Source of the DNA: Purshia tridentata
Lineage: Eukaryota; Streptophyta; Magnoliopsida; Rosales; Rosaceae
NCBI GenBank assembly: GCA_003254885.1
Contig: QANT01004336.1
Coordinates: 1-64,000, forward strand
Length of the DNA: 64,000 nucleotides
Direction of reading: 5' to 3'
This document shows positions 35,282-48,737 of this stretch, one piece after another. A model generated the notes under the pieces. That model was given only the letters and a program-made list of their open reading frames with translations, had not been told where the DNA came from and ran no database searches. The position numbers and the translations under genes are program-made. The first letter of the stretch is position 1. Each line of letters starts with the position of its first letter.

Positions 35282-36674
35282 TTTTTCTTTCTTTTGCCTT
35301 TTATTTACCAAAAAAAAGAAAGTGCTTGCCCATGTCTTTCTTGCCAACCGATAACGTTTTGGTGCAACTTTAACCAAACTGTACAGTGTGTGCACCGAAA
35401 TGACCTTTTCATTCGCTCCTAACACACAAAGTGGTTCATTTGGGCTAGCACGCTAGTCGAGACATTACAGAGTGCTTCCTCACCTCTTTTTTGCGAATCG
35501 GGCACATTTTGGTGCAATTTGGACCAAGTTAGACTGAGTGCGCACCGAAATGACGTATTCGTGCGTTATTAGCAGCTGAAGTTGTTCTTTGGGGCTTGAA
35601 CGCTTATCGAGAATAATATCGAGACATGAGAAAATGCTTCCTTATGTCAATCTTGCCCACCAAGGAAGTTTTTGTGCAATTTGGACGAATTCAGACAGTG
35701 TACGCACCGAAATTATGTTTTCGCGCATTCTTAACACCTAAAGTGGATATTTAGGGCTGGCACGCTTATCGAGACATGAGAAAGTGCTTCCCCATGTATT
35801 TCTTCCAACCGGGGAACGTTTTGGTGCAACTTTAATCGACCTGGACTCAGTGTGCACCGAAATGACGTTTTCGTGCATCCTTAAGGCCTCAGGTGGATCC
35901 TTAGGGTTAGCACGCTAATATCGAGACATGAGAAAGTGCTTCCTTATGTCTTTCTTGCCCACCAAGGAAGTTTTGGTGCAATTTGGACGAATTCGGACTG
36001 AGTACGCACCGAAATGATGTTTTCGCGCATTCTTAACACCTAAAGTGGATATTTAGGGCTGGCACGCTAATCGAGACATGAGAACGTGCGTCCTCATGTC
36101 CTTCTTGCCAACGGGGCACGTTTTGATGCAATTTAGACGAAAGTAGACTGAGTATGCGCTGAAATGAGGTTTTAGCTCCTTCTTAACACGAAATGTGCTT
36201 CTTGAGGGCTACAACTTTAATCCAAGCATGAGAACGTGCTTCTCGCCAACCGCGCACGTTTTGGTGCAACTTTAACCAAGTTGTGCACAGTGTGCACCGA
36301 AATGACGTTCCACGCATTCTTAACACCTAAACTGGTTCGTTAGGGCTAGAACGCTAATCCAAACAGGAGAAAGTGCTTCCTCATGTCCTTATTGCCAACC
36401 TGGGACGTTTAGGTGCATTTGAAACAAAATTGGGTTGAGGAGGCACCGAAATGAGGTTTTCGTGTGTTCTTAACAAAAGCATGTGCTTTGTGAGGGCTAA
36501 CACGCTAATCCAAGGGTGAGAAAGTGCTTCCCCACATCTTTATTGCCATCCGGGCACGTTTTCATGGAAATTGGATTGAGTACGCACGGAAATGATGTTT
36601 TCGTGCCTTCTAAACACGAAATGTGGTTATTTACGGCTAGAATGCTAATCTAAGCGTGGGAAAGTGCTTCCCCA

Positions 36675-36793
36675 GGGTGCGATCATACCAGCACTAATGC
36701 ACCGGATCCCATCAGAACTCCGCAGTTAAGCGTGCTTGGGCGAGAGTAGTACTGGGATGGGTGACCTCCTGGGAAGTCCTCGTGTCGCACCCC
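36675..36793 (+). rRNA. 5S rRNA gene, copy 16, exact central consensus
   Basis: No deviation from 35C/80G/112C; internal boxes intact. The following spacer holds the inverted segment. Confidence 0.94.
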
Positions 36794-36888
36794 TTTTTCT
36801 TTCTTTTGCCTTTTATTTACCAAAAAAAAGAAAGTGCTTGCCCATGTCTTTCTTGCCAACCTATAACGTTTTGGTGCAACCTATAACG

Positions 36889-37280
36889 GATGAGGAAGCA
36901 CTCTCTAATGTCTCGTTTAGCGTGCTAGCCCTCAGGAACAACTTTAGGTGTTAAGAAGGAACAAAAACGTCGTTTCGGTGCACAGTCGGTACGATTTGGT
37001 TCAAGTTGCACGAAAACGTTATCGGTTTGCAAGAAAGACATGGGGAAGCGCTTTCTCATGCTTGCATTAGCATCCTAGCCCTAGAGATGCACATTTCGTG
37101 TATAGAAGTAACGAAAACATCACTCCGGTGCGTGCTCAGTCCAACTTCGTGCCATTTCCACCAAAACCTGGCCGGTTGGCAACAAAGATATGGGGAAGCA
37201 CTTTCTCAAGCTTGGATTAGCGTTCTAGCCCTCAAGAAGAACCCTTTTTGGGTAAGAACGCACTAAAACATCATTTCGGA
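36889..37280 (-). repeat. Inverted, diverged spacer segment without a 5S gene
   Basis: On the minus strand this reads as the end of a G-like subrepeat, a whole H, a whole A and the start of B. The H-to-A junction at 37041-37058 has a single AGAAAGCGCTTCCCCATG with no 5S gene and no tail. The segment differs from its neighbours at many positions. It starts after a short CTATAACG duplication and ends within the GCACCGAAATGA core. Confidence 0.8.
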
Positions 37281-38426
37281 CCAAGTTAGACTGAGTGCGC
37301 ACCGAAATGACGTAGTCGTGCGTTCTTAGCAGCTAAAGTTGTTCTTTGGGGCTTGCACGCTTATCGAGACATGAGAGAGTGCTTCCCCATGTATTTCTTC
37401 CAATTGGGGAACGTTTTGGTGCAACTTTAATCGACCTGGACTCAGTGTGCACCGAATTGACGTTTTCGTGCATCCTTAAGGCCTCAGGTGGATCCTTAGG
37501 GTTAGCACGCTAATATCGAGACATGAGAAAGTGCTTCCTTATGTCTTTCTTGCCCACCAAGGAAGTTTTGGTGCAATTTGGACGAATTCGGACTGAGTAC
37601 GCACCGAAATGATGTTTTCGCGCATTCTTAACACCTAAAGTGGATATTTAGGGCTGGCACGCTAATCGAGACATGAGAACGTGCGTCCTCATGTCCTTCT
37701 TGTCAACGGGGCACGTTTTGATGCAATTTAAACGAAAGTAGACTGAGTATGCGCTGAAATGAGGTTTTCGCTCCTTCTTAACACGAAATGTGCTTCTTGA
37801 GGGCTACACCTTTAATCCAAGCATGAGAACGTGCTTCTCGCCAACCGCGCACGTTTTGGTGCAACTTTAACCAAGTTGTGCACAGTGTGCACCGAAATGA
37901 CGTTCCACGCATTCTTAACACCTAAACTGGTTCGTTAGGGCTAGAACGCTAATCCAAACAAGAGAAAGTGCTTCCTCATGTCCTTATTGCCAACCGGGGA
38001 CGTTTTGGTGCAATTGAAACAAAATTGGGTTGAGGAGGCACCGAAATGAGGTTTTCGTGTGTTCTCAACAAAAGCATGTGCTTTGTGAGGGCTAACACGC
38101 TAATCCAAGGGTGAGAAAGTGCTTCCCCACATCTTTCTTGCCAACCGGGCACGTTTTCTTGGAAATTGCACGAAATTGGATTGAGTACGCACGGAAATGA
38201 TGTTTTCGTGCCTTCTGAACACGAAATGTGCTTCTTTACGGCTAGAATGCTAAAAGGGTGAGAAAGTGCTTCCCCACATCTTTCGTGCGAACCGGGCACG
38301 TTTTCATCGAAATTGCACGAAATTGGATTGAGTACGCACGGAAATGATGTTTTCGTGCCTTCTAAACACGAAATGTGCTTCTTTACAGCTAGAATGCTAA
38401 TCTAAGCCTGGGAAAGTACTTCCCCA

Positions 38427-38545
38427 GGGTGCGATCATACCAGCACTAATACACCGGATCCCATCAGAACTCCGCAGTTAAGCGTGCTTGGGCGAGAGTA
38501 GTACTGGGATGGGTGACCTCCTGGGAAGTCCTCGTGTCGCACCCC
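38427..38545 (+). rRNA. 5S rRNA gene, copy 17
   Basis: Central type; single change 25 G>A. The preceding subrepeat H is duplicated (about 38113-38410). Confidence 0.93.
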
Positions 38546-39884
38546 TTTTTCTTTCTTTTGCCTTTTATTTACCAAAAAAAAGAAAGTGCTTGCCCATGTT
38601 TTTCTTGCCAACCTATAACGTTTTGGTGCAACTTTAACTAAATTGTACAGTGTGCGCACCGAAATGACGTTTTCGTTCGCTCCTAACACCCTATGTGGTG
38701 GTTAATTTGGGCTAGCACGCTAATCGAGACATTACAGAGTGCTCTCTCACCTCTTTCTTGCGAATCGGGCACATTTTGGTGCAATTTGGACCAAGTTAGA
38801 CTGAGTGCGCACCGAAATGACGTATTCGTGCGTTCTTAGCAGCGAAAGTTGTTCTTTGGGGCTTGAACGCTTATCGAGACACGAGAGAGTGCTTCCCCAT
38901 GTATTTTTTCCAACCGGGGAACGTTTTGGTGCAACTTTAGTCAACCTGGACTCAGTGTGCACCGAAATGACGTTTATGAGAGAGTGCTTCCCCATGTATT
39001 TCTTCCAACCGAGGAACGTTTTGGTGCAACTTTTCTCGACCTGGACTCAGTGTGCACCGAAATGACGTTTTCATGCATCCTTAAGGCCTCAGCTGGATCC
39101 TTAGGGTTAGCACGCTAATATCGAGACATGAGAAAGTGCTTCCTTATGTCTTTCTTGCCCACCAAGGAAGTTTTGGTGCAATTTGGACGAATTCGGACTG
39201 AGTACGCACCGAAATGATGTTTTCGCGCATTCTTAACACCTAAAGTGGATATTTAGGGCTGGCACGCTAATCGAGACATGAGAACGTGCGTCCTCATGTC
39301 CTTCTTGCCAACGGGGCACGTTTTGATGCAATTTAGACGAAAGTAGACTGAGTATGCGCTGAAATGAGGTTTTAGCTCCTTCTTAACACGAAATGTGCTT
39401 CTTGAGGGCTACAACTTTAATCCAAGCATGAGAACGTGCTTCTCGCCAACCGCGCACGTTTTGGTGCAACTTTAACCAAGTTGTGCACAGTGTGCACCGA
39501 AATGACGTTCCACGCATTCTTAACACCTAAACTGGTTCGTTAGGGCTAGAACGCTAATCCAAACAAGAGAAAGTGCTTCCTCATGTCCTTATTGCCAACC
39601 GGGGACGTTTTGGTGCAATTGAAACAAAATTGGGTTGAGGAGGCACCGAAATGAGGTTTTCGTGTGTTCTCAACAAAAGCATGTGCTTTGTGAGGGCTAA
39701 CACGCTAATCCAAGGGTGAGAAAGTGCTTCCCCACATCTTTCTTGCCAACCGGGCACGTTTTCATGAAAATTGCACGAAATTGGATTGAGTACGCACGGA
39801 AATGATGTTTTCGTGCCTTCTAAACACGAAATGTGCTTCTTTACGGCTAGAATGCTAATCTAAGCCTGGGAAAGTGCTTCCCCA

Positions 39885-40003
39885 GGGTGCGATCATACCA
39901 GCACTAATGCACCGAATCCCATCAGAACTCCGAAGTTAAGCGTGCTTGGGCGAGAGTAGTACTGGGATGGGTGACCTCCTGGGAGGTCCTCGTGTCGCAC
40001 CCC
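39885..40003 (+). rRNA. 5S rRNA gene, copy 18
   Basis: Central type. Changes: 31 G>A, 49 C>A and 101 A>G. The preceding unit contains a partial duplication of subrepeat C (about 38890-39065). Confidence 0.92.
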
Positions 40004-41248
40004 TTTTTCTTTCTTTTGCCTTTTATTTACCAAAAAAAAGAAAGTGCTTGGCCATATTTTTCTTGCCAACCTATAACGTTTTGGTGCAACTTTAACCAAA
40101 CTGTATAGTGTGCGCACCGAAATGACGTTTTCGTTCGCTCCTAATACCCAAAGTGGTGGTTCATTTGGGCTAGCACGCTAATCGAGACATTACAGAGTGC
40201 TCTCTCACCTCTTTCTTGCGAATCGGGCACATTTTCGTGCAATTTGGACCAAGTTAGACTGAGTGTGCACCGAAATGACGTATTCGTGCGTTCTTAGCAG
40301 CGAAAGTTGTTCTTTGGGGCTTCAACGCTTATCGAGACATGAAAGAGTGCTTCCCCATGTATTTCTTCCAACCGAGGAACGTTTTGGGTGCAACTTTTCT
40401 CGACCTGGACTCAGTGTGCACCGAACTGACGTTTTCATGCATCCTTAAGGCTTCAGCTGGATCCTTACGGTTAGCACGCTAATATCGAGACATGAGAAAC
40501 TGCTTCCTTATGTCTTTCTTGCCCACCAAGGAAGTTTTGGTGCAATTTGGACGAATTCGGACTGAGTACACACCGAAATGTTGTTTTCGCGCATTCTTAA
40601 CACCTCAAGTGGATATTTAGGGCTGGCACGCTAATCGAGACATGACAACGTGCGTCCTCATGTCCTTCTTGCCAACGGGGCACGTTTTGATGCAATTTAG
40701 ACGAAAGTAGACTGAGTATGCGCTGATATAAGGTTTTAGCAGCTTTTTAACACGAAATGTGCTTCTTGAGGGCTACAACTTTAATCCAAGCATGAGAACG
40801 TGCTTCTCGCCAACCGCGCACGTTTTGGTGCAACTTTAACCAAGTTGTGCACAGTGTGCACCGAAATGACGTTCCACGCATTCTTAACACCTAAACTGGT
40901 TCGTTAGGGCTAGAACGCTAATCCAAACAAGAGAAAGTGCTTCCTCATGTCCTTATTGCCAACCGGGGACGTTTTGGTGCAATGGAAACAAAATTGGGTT
41001 GAGGAGGCACCGAAATGAGGTTTTCGTGCGTTCTTAACAAAAGCATGTGCTTCTTGAGGGCTAGAACGCTAATCCAAGAGTGAGAAAGTGCTTCCCCACA
41101 TCTTTCCTGCCAACCGGGCACATTTTCGAGGAAATTTGACGAAATTGGATTGAGTACGCACCGGAATGATGTTCTCGTGCCTTCTAAACACGAAATGTGC
41201 TTTTTACCGGCTAGAATGCTAATCTAAGCATGGGAAAGTGCTTCCCCA

Positions 41249-41367
41249 GGGTGCGATCATACCAGCACTAATGCACCGGATCCCATCAGAACTCCGCAGT
41301 TAAGCGTGCTTGGGCGAGAGTAGTACTGGGATGGGTGACCTCCTGGGAAGTCCTCGTGTCGCACCCC
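41249..41367 (+). rRNA. 5S rRNA gene, copy 19, exact central consensus
   Basis: Identical to copy 16 across all 119 bp. Confidence 0.94.
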
Positions 41368-42421
41368 TTTTTCTTTCTTTTGCCTTTTATTTACCAAAAA
41401 AAAGAAAGTGCTTGCCCATGTCTTTCTTGCCAACCGATAACGTTTTGGTGCAACTTCAACCAAACTGTACAGTGTGTGCACTTAAATAACATTTTCGTTC
41501 GCTCCTAACACCCAAAGTGGTTCATTTGGGCTTGCACGCTAATCGACACATTACAGAGTGCTTCCTCACCTCTTTCTTGCGAATCGGGCACATTTTGCTG
41601 CAATTTGGACCAACTTAGACTGAGTGTGCACCGAAGTGACGTATTCGTGCGTTCATAGCAGCTAAAGTTGTTCTTTGGGGCTTGAACGCTTATCAAGACA
41701 TGAGAGAGTGCTTCGCCATGTATTTCTTCCAACCGGGGAACGTTTTGGTGCAACTTTAATCGACCTGGACTCAGTGTGCACCGAAATGACGTTTTCGTGC
41801 ATCCTTAAGGCCTCAGGTGGATCCTTAGGGTTAGCACGCTAATATCGAGACCTGAGAAAATGCTTCCTTATGTCTTCTTGTCCACCAAGGACGTTTTGGT
41901 GCAATTTGGACGAATTCGGACTGAGTACGCACCGAAATGATGTTCTCGCGCATTCTTAACACCTAAAGTGGATATTTAGGGCTGGCACGCTAATCGAGAC
42001 ATGAGAACGTGCGTCCTCATGTGCTTCCTTCCAACAGGGCACGTTTTGATGCAATTTAGACGAAAGTAGACTGAGTATGCGCTGAAATGAGGTTTTAGCT
42101 CCTTCTTAACACGAAATGTGCTTCTTGAGGGCTACAACTTTAATCCAAGCATGAGAACGTGCTTCTCGCCAACCGCGCACGTTTTGGTGCAACTTTAACC
42201 AAGTTGTGCACAGTGTGCACCGAAATGACGTTCCACGCATTCTTAACACCTAAACTGGTTCGTTAGGGCTAGAACGCTAATCCAAACAAGAGAAAGTGCT
42301 TCCTCATGTCCTTGTTGCCAACCGGTGCCGTTTTGGTGCAATGGAAACAAGATTGGATTCAGGAGGCACCGAAATGAGGTTTTCGTGCGTTCTTAACAAA
42401 AGCATGTGCTTCTTGAGGGCT

Positions 42422-42429
42422 AGAAGGCT
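42422..42429. repeat. MITE target-site duplication, left copy
   Basis: AGAAGGCT, one mismatch from AGAACGCT at 42977-42984. Confidence 0.8.
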
Positions 42430-42976
42430 TAGGAGTGGGCATCAACCCGCCCACCACCATTTATCGCCCTAACCGCCACCCGTTTAATCTTCACCCGATC
42501 CCCCCAATAGTCGATGGCTTGGATTTGGGTTTCCTCCTTCACCGCCCATCACCACCCGTTTAACCGATTATGCAATATAGGAAATATGATGGATGTATTT
42601 TACAAGATTTAAGGGCTAGTAAAATTATTATATATTTACATAATTACTTTATTCATCACTTTCCTTACTTATATTCTTTAAGAAATATTGTTTCCATACT
42701 TTGAAGAGAAGATAAGTCCTTTTTTATGGGTGAAATGGGGGTCATTAACATCATCCTAAGCATATACCTAAATAATTTGCTTTAATTTTGGGATATTGGC
42801 ATGCATATAAACTCACCCTCACTCTCTTTAATTTCCACTATTCCTAAACGGCTCACCCGCTACCAACCCGCTCCAACCCGCTCCCCGATTAACTTGCAAC
42901 CGCTCCACCCATTGACTATGTGGGTGGTGGCGGGTTGAGCTCCCGCCCGACCCACCCCGCCCAGTGCCCACCCCTA
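42430..42976. mobile_element. hAT-type MITE, 547 bp, inserted in subrepeat G
   Basis: Ends are TAGGAGTGGGCA and TGCCCACCCCTA, an inverted repeat with one mismatch and the usual TAGGGGTGGGCA-type hAT end. Next to them are CCCGCCCACCACC-type and GGGTGGTGGCGGG-type inner sequences that extend the inverted repeat imperfectly. The 8-bp target duplication fits hAT. There is no transposase. The interior is AT-rich (about 42560-42800), unlike the array. Removing it leaves a unit of about 1,359 bp. Confidence 0.85.
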
Positions 42977-42984
42977 AGAACGCT
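42977..42984. repeat. MITE target-site duplication, right copy
   Basis: AGAACGCT, which is also the normal subrepeat sequence at this place. Confidence 0.8.
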
Positions 42985-43162
42985 AATCCAAGAGTGAGAA
43001 AGTGCTTCCCCACATCATTCATGCCAACCGGGCACGTTTTCGTGGAAATTGCACGAAATTGGATTGAGTACGCACGGAAATGATGTTTTCGTGCCTTCTA
43101 AACACGAAATGTGCTTTTTTACGGCTAGAATGCTAATTTAACCATGGGAAAGTGCTTCCCCA

Positions 43163-43281
43163 GGGTGCGATCAAACCAGCACTAATGCACCGGATCCCAT
43201 CAGAACTCCGCAGTTAAGCGTGCTTGGGCGACAGTAGTACTAGGATGGGCGACCTCCTGGGAAGTCCTCGTGTCGCACCCC
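43163..43281 (+). rRNA. 5S rRNA gene, copy 20
   Basis: Mixed type: 35C and 112C but 80A. Changes: 12 T>A, 70 G>C and 88 T>C (C box). Confidence 0.9.
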
Positions 43282-44521
43282 TTTTTCTTTCTTTTGCCTT
43301 TTATTTACCAAAAAAAAGAAAGTGCTTGCCCATGTCTTTCTTGCCAACCGATAACGTTTTGGTGCAACTTTAACCAAACAGTACACTGTGTGCACCGAAA
43401 TAACGTTTTCGTTCGCTCCTAACACCCAAAGTGGTTCATTTGGGCTTGCACGCTAATCGAGACATTACAGAGTGCTTCCTCACCTCTTTCTTGCGAATCG
43501 GGCACATTTTGGTGCAATTTGGACCAAGTTAGACTGAGTGCGCACCGAAATGACGTATTCGTGCGTTCTTAGCAGCTAAAGTTGTTCTTTGGGGCTTGAA
43601 TGCTTATCGAGACATGAGAGAGTGCTTCCCCATGTATTTCTTCCAACCGGGGAACGTTTTGGTGCAACTTTAATCGACCTGGACTCAGTGTGCACCGAAA
43701 TGACGTTTTCGTGCATCCTTAAGGCCTCAGGTGGATCCTTAGGGTTAGAACGCAAATACCGAGACATGAGAAAGTGCTTCCTCATGTCTTTCTTGCCCAC
43801 CAAGGAAGTTTTGGTGCAATTTGGACGAATTCGGACTGAGTACGCACCGAAATGATGTTTTCGCGCATTCTTAACACCTAAAGGGGATATTTAGGGCTGG
43901 CACGCTAATCGAGACATGAGAACGTGCGTCCTCATGTCCTTCATGCGAACGAGGCACGTTTTGATGCAATTTAGACGAAAGTAGACGGAGTATGCGCTGA
44001 AATGAGGTTTTAGCTCCTTCTTAACACGAAATGTGCTTCTTGAGGGCTACAACTTTAATCCAATCCTGAGAACGTGCTTCTCGCCTACCGCGCACGTTTT
44101 GGTGCAACTTTAACCAAGTTGTGCACAGTGTGCACCGAAATGACGTTCCACGCATTCTTAACACCTAAACTGGTTCGTTAGGGCTAGAACGCTAATCCAA
44201 ACAAGAGAAAGTGCTTCCTCATGTCCTTATTGCCAACCGGGGACGTTTTGGTGCAATGGAAACAAAATTGGGTTGAGGAGGCACCGAAATGAGGTTTTCG
44301 TGCGTTCTTAACAAAAGCATGTGCTTCTTGAGGGCTAGAACGCTAATCCAAGAGTGAGAAAGTGCTTCCCCACATCTTTCTTGCCAACCGAGCACATTTT
44401 CGTGGAAATTGCACGAAATTGGATTGAGTACGCACCGGAATGATGTTCTCGTGCCTTCTATGCACGAAATGTGCTTTTGATGGCCAGAATGCTAATCTAA
44501 GCATGGGAAAGTGCTTCCCGA

Positions 44522-44641
44522 GGGTGCGATCATACCAGCACTAATGCACCGGATCCCATCAGAACTCCGCAGTTAAGCGTGCTTGGGCGAGAGTAGTACT
44601 GGGATGGGTGACCTCCTGGGAAGTCCTCGGTGTCGCACCCC
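44522..44641 (+). rRNA. 5S rRNA gene, copy 21, with 1-bp insertion
   Basis: 120 bp; an extra G near position 108 (CTCGGTGTCGC), outside the promoter boxes. Otherwise central type. Confidence 0.92.
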
Positions 44642-45898
44642 TTTTCTTTCTTTTGCCTTTTATTTACCAAAAAAAAGAAACTGCTTTCCCATATCTTTCT
44701 TGCCAACCGATAACGTTTTGGTGCAACTTTAACCAAACTGTATAGTGTGTGCACCGAAATAACGTTTTCGTTCGCTCCTAACACCCAAAGTGGTTCATTT
44801 GGGCTAGCACGCTAATCGAGACATTACAGAGTGCTTCCTCACCTCTTTCTTGCGAATCGGGCACATTTTGGTGCAATTTGGACCAAGTTAGACTGAGTGC
44901 GCACCGAAATGACGTATTCGTGCGTTCTTAGCAGCTAAAGTTGTTCTTTGGGGCTTGCACGCTTATCGAGACATGAGAGAGTGCTTCCCCATGTATTTCT
45001 TCCAACTGGGGAACGTTTTGGTGCAACTTTAATCGACCTGGACTCAGTGTGCACCGAAATGACGTTTTCGTGCATCCTTAAGGCCTCAGGTGGATCCTTA
45101 GGGTTAGCACGCTAATATCGAGACATGAGAAAGTGCTTCCTTATGTCTTTCTTGCCCACCAAGGAAGTTTTGGTGCAATTTGGACGAATTCGGACTGAGT
45201 ACGCACAGAAATGATGTTCTCACGCATTCTTAACACCTAAAGTGGATATTTAGGGCTGGCACGCTAATCGAGACATGAGAACGTGCGTCCTCATGTCCTT
45301 CTTGCCAACGGGGCACGTTTTGATGCAATTTAGACGAAAGTAGACTGAGTATGCGCTGAAATGAGGTTTTAGCTCCTTCTTAACANTTAGCACCTTCTTA
45401 ACACGAAATGTGCTTCTTGAGGGCAACAACTTTAATCCAAGCATGAGAACGTGCTACTCGCCAACCGCGCACGTTTTGGTGCAACTTGAACCAAGTTGTG
45501 CACAGTGTACACCGAAATGACGTTCCACGCATTTTTAAAACCTAAATTGGTTTGTTAGGGCTAGAACGCTAATCCAAAAGAGAGAAAGTGCTTCCTCATG
45601 TCCTTATTGCCAACCGGGGACGTTTTGGTGCAATGGAAACAAAATTAGGTTGAGGAGGCACTGAAATGACGTTTTCGTGCGTTCTTAACAAAAGCATGTG
45701 CTTCTTGAGGGATAGAACGCTAATCCATGAGTGAGAAAGTGCTTCCCCACATCTTTCTTGCCAACCGGGCACATTTTCGTGGAAATTGCACGAAATTGAA
45801 TTGAGTACGCACCGGAATGATGTTCTCGTGCCTTCGAAACACGAAATGTGCTTTTTACGGCTAGAATGCTAATCTAAGCATGAGAAAGTGCTTCCCCA

Positions 45899-46017
45899 GG
45901 GTGCGATCATACCAGCACTAATGCACCGGATCCCATCAGAACTCCGCAGTTAAGCGTGCTTGGGCGAGAGTAGTACTGGGATGGGTGACCTCTGGGGAAG
46001 TCCTCGTGTCGCACCCC
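45899..46017 (+). rRNA. 5S rRNA gene, copy 22
   Basis: Central type; 95-96 CT>TG in the C box. Confidence 0.92.
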
Positions 46018-47258
46018 TTTTTCTTTCTTTTGCCTTTTATTTAGCAAAAAAAAGAAAGTGCTTGCCCATGTCTTTCTTGCCAACCGATAACGTTTTGGTG
46101 CAACTTTAACCAAACTGTACAGTGTGTGCACCGAAATGACGTTTTCGTTCACTCCTAACACCCAAAGTGGTTCATTTGGGCTTGCATGCTAATCGAGACA
46201 TTACAGAGTGCTTCCTCGCCCCTTTCTTGCGAAACGGGCACATTTTGGTGCAATTTGGACCAAGTTAGACTGAGTGCGCACCGAAATGACGTATTCGTGC
46301 GTTCTTAGCAGCTAAAGTTGTTCTTTGGGGCTTGAACGCTTATCAAGACATGAGAGAGTGCTTCCCCATGCATTTCTTCCAACCGGGGAACGTTTTGGTG
46401 CAACTTTAATCGACCTGGACTCAGTGTGCACCGAAATGACGTTTTCGTGCCTCCTTAAGGCCTCAGGTGGATCCTTAGGGTTAGCACGCTAATATCGAGA
46501 CATTAGAAAGTGCTTCCTTATGTCTTTCTTAGCCACCAAAGAAGTTTTGGTGCAATTTGGACGACTTCGGACTGAGTACGCACCGAAATGATGTTTTCGC
46601 GCATTCTTAACACCTAAAGTGGATATTTAGGGCTGGCACGCTAATCGAGACATGAGAACGTGCGTCCTCATGTCCTTCTTGCCAACGGGGCACGTTTTGA
46701 TGCAATTTAGACGAAAGTAGACTGAGTATGCGCTGAAATGAGGTTTTAGCTCCTTCTTAACACGAAATGTGCTTCTTGAGGGCTACAACTTTAATCCAAG
46801 CATGAGAACGTGCTTCTCGCCAACCGCGCACGTTTTGGTGCAACTTGAACCAAGTTGTGCACAGTGTACACCGAAATGACGTTCCATGCATTTTTAACAC
46901 CTAAATTGGTTCGTTAGGGCTAGAACGCTAATCCAAACAAGAGAAAGTGCTTCCTCATGTCCTTATTGCCAACCGGGGACGTGTTGGTGCAATGGAAACA
47001 AAATTGGGTTGAGGAGGCACCAAAATGAGATTTTTGTACGTTCTTAAAAAAAACATGTGCTTATTGAGGGCTAGAACGCTAATCCAAGAGTGAGAAAGTG
47101 CTTCCCCACATTTTTCTTGCCAACCGGGCACGTTTTCGTGGAAATTGCACGAAATTGGATTGAGTACGCACGGAAATGATGTTGTCGTGCCTTCTAAACA
47201 CGAAATGTGATTCTTTACGGCTAGAATGCTAATCTAAGCGTGGGAAATTGCTTCCCCA

Positions 47259-47377
47259 GGGTGCTATCATACCAGCACTAATGCACCGGATCCCATCATA
47301 ACTCCGCAGTTAAGCGTGCTTGGGCGAGAGTAGTACTGGGATGGGTGACCTCCTGGGAAGTCCTCGTGTCGCACCCC
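47259..47377 (+). rRNA. 5S rRNA gene, copy 23
   Basis: Central type; 7 G>T and 41 G>T. Unit length exactly 1,360 bp on both sides. Confidence 0.92.
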
Positions 47378-48618
47378 TTTTTCTTTCTTTTGCCTTTTAT
47401 TTACCAAAAAAAAGAAAGTGCTTGCCCATGTCTTTCTTGCCAACCGATAACGTTTTGGTGCAACTTTAACCAAACTGCACAGTGTGTGCACCGAAATGAC
47501 GTTTTCGTGCGCTCCTAACACCTAAAGTGGTTCATTTGGGCTAGCACGCTAATCGAGACATTACAGAGTGCTTGCTCACCTCTTTCTTGCGAATCGGGCA
47601 CATTTTGGTGCAATTTGGACCAAGTTAGACTGAGTGCGCACCGAAATGACGAATTCGTGCGTTCTTAGCAGCTAAACTTGTTCTTTGGGGCTTGAACGCT
47701 TATCGAGACATGAGAGAGTGCTTCCCCATGCATTTCTACCAACCGGGGAACGTTTTGGTGCAACTTTAATCGACCTGGACTCAGTGTGCACCGAAATGAC
47801 GTTTTCGTGCATCCTTAAGGCCTTAGGTGGATCCTTAGGGTTAGCAGGCTAATATCGAGACATTAGAAAGTGCTTCCTTATGTCTTTCTTGCCCACCAAA
47901 GAAGTTTTGGTGCAATTTGGACGAATTCGGACTGAGTACGCACCGAAATGATGTTTTCGCGCATTCTTAACACCTAAAGTGGATATTTAGGGCTGGCACG
48001 CTAATCGAGACGTGAGAACGTGCGTCCTCATGTCCTTCTTGCCCACGGGGCACATTTTGATGCAATTTACACGAAAGTAGACGGAGTATGCGCTGAAATG
48101 AGGTTTTAGCTCCTTCTTAACACGAAATGTGCTTCTTGAGGGCTACAACTTTAATCCAAGCCTGAGAACGTGCTTCTCGCCAACCGCGAACTTTTTGGTG
48201 CAACTTTAACCAAGTTGTGCACAGTGTGCACCGAAATGACGTTCCACGCATTCTTAACACCTAAACTGGTTCGTTAGGGCTAGAACGCTAATCCAAACAA
48301 GAGAAAGTGCTTCCTCATGTCCTTATTGCCAACCGGGGACGTTTTGGTGCAATGGAAACAAAATTGGGTTGAGGAGGCACCGAAATGAGGTTTTCGTGCG
48401 TTCTTAACAAAAGCATGTGCTTTTTGAGGGTTAGAACGCTAATCCAAGAGTGAGAAAGTGCTTCCCCACATTTTTCTTGCCAACCGGGCACGTTTTCGTG
48501 GAAATTGCACGAAATTGGATTGAGTACGCACGGAAATGATGTTGTCGTGCCTTCTAAACACGAAATGTGATTCTTTACGGCTAGAATGCTAATCTAAGCG
48601 TGCGAAATTGCTTCCCCA

Positions 48619-48737
48619 GGGTGCGATCATACCAGCATTAATGCACCAAATCCCATCATAAATCCGCAGTTAAGCGTGCTTGGGCGAGAGTAGTACTGGG
48701 ATGGGTGACCTCCTGGGAAGTCCTCGTGTCGCACCCC
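48619..48737 (+). rRNA. 5S rRNA gene, copy 24
   Basis: Central type; 20 C>T, 30-31 GG>AA, 41 G>T (shared with copy 23) and 44 C>A. Confidence 0.9.

Noticed and set aside
42828-43022. 64-residue minus-strand frame across the MITE end
   Set aside because: It starts in array sequence and runs into the MITE's GC-rich terminal repeat; no coding evidence.
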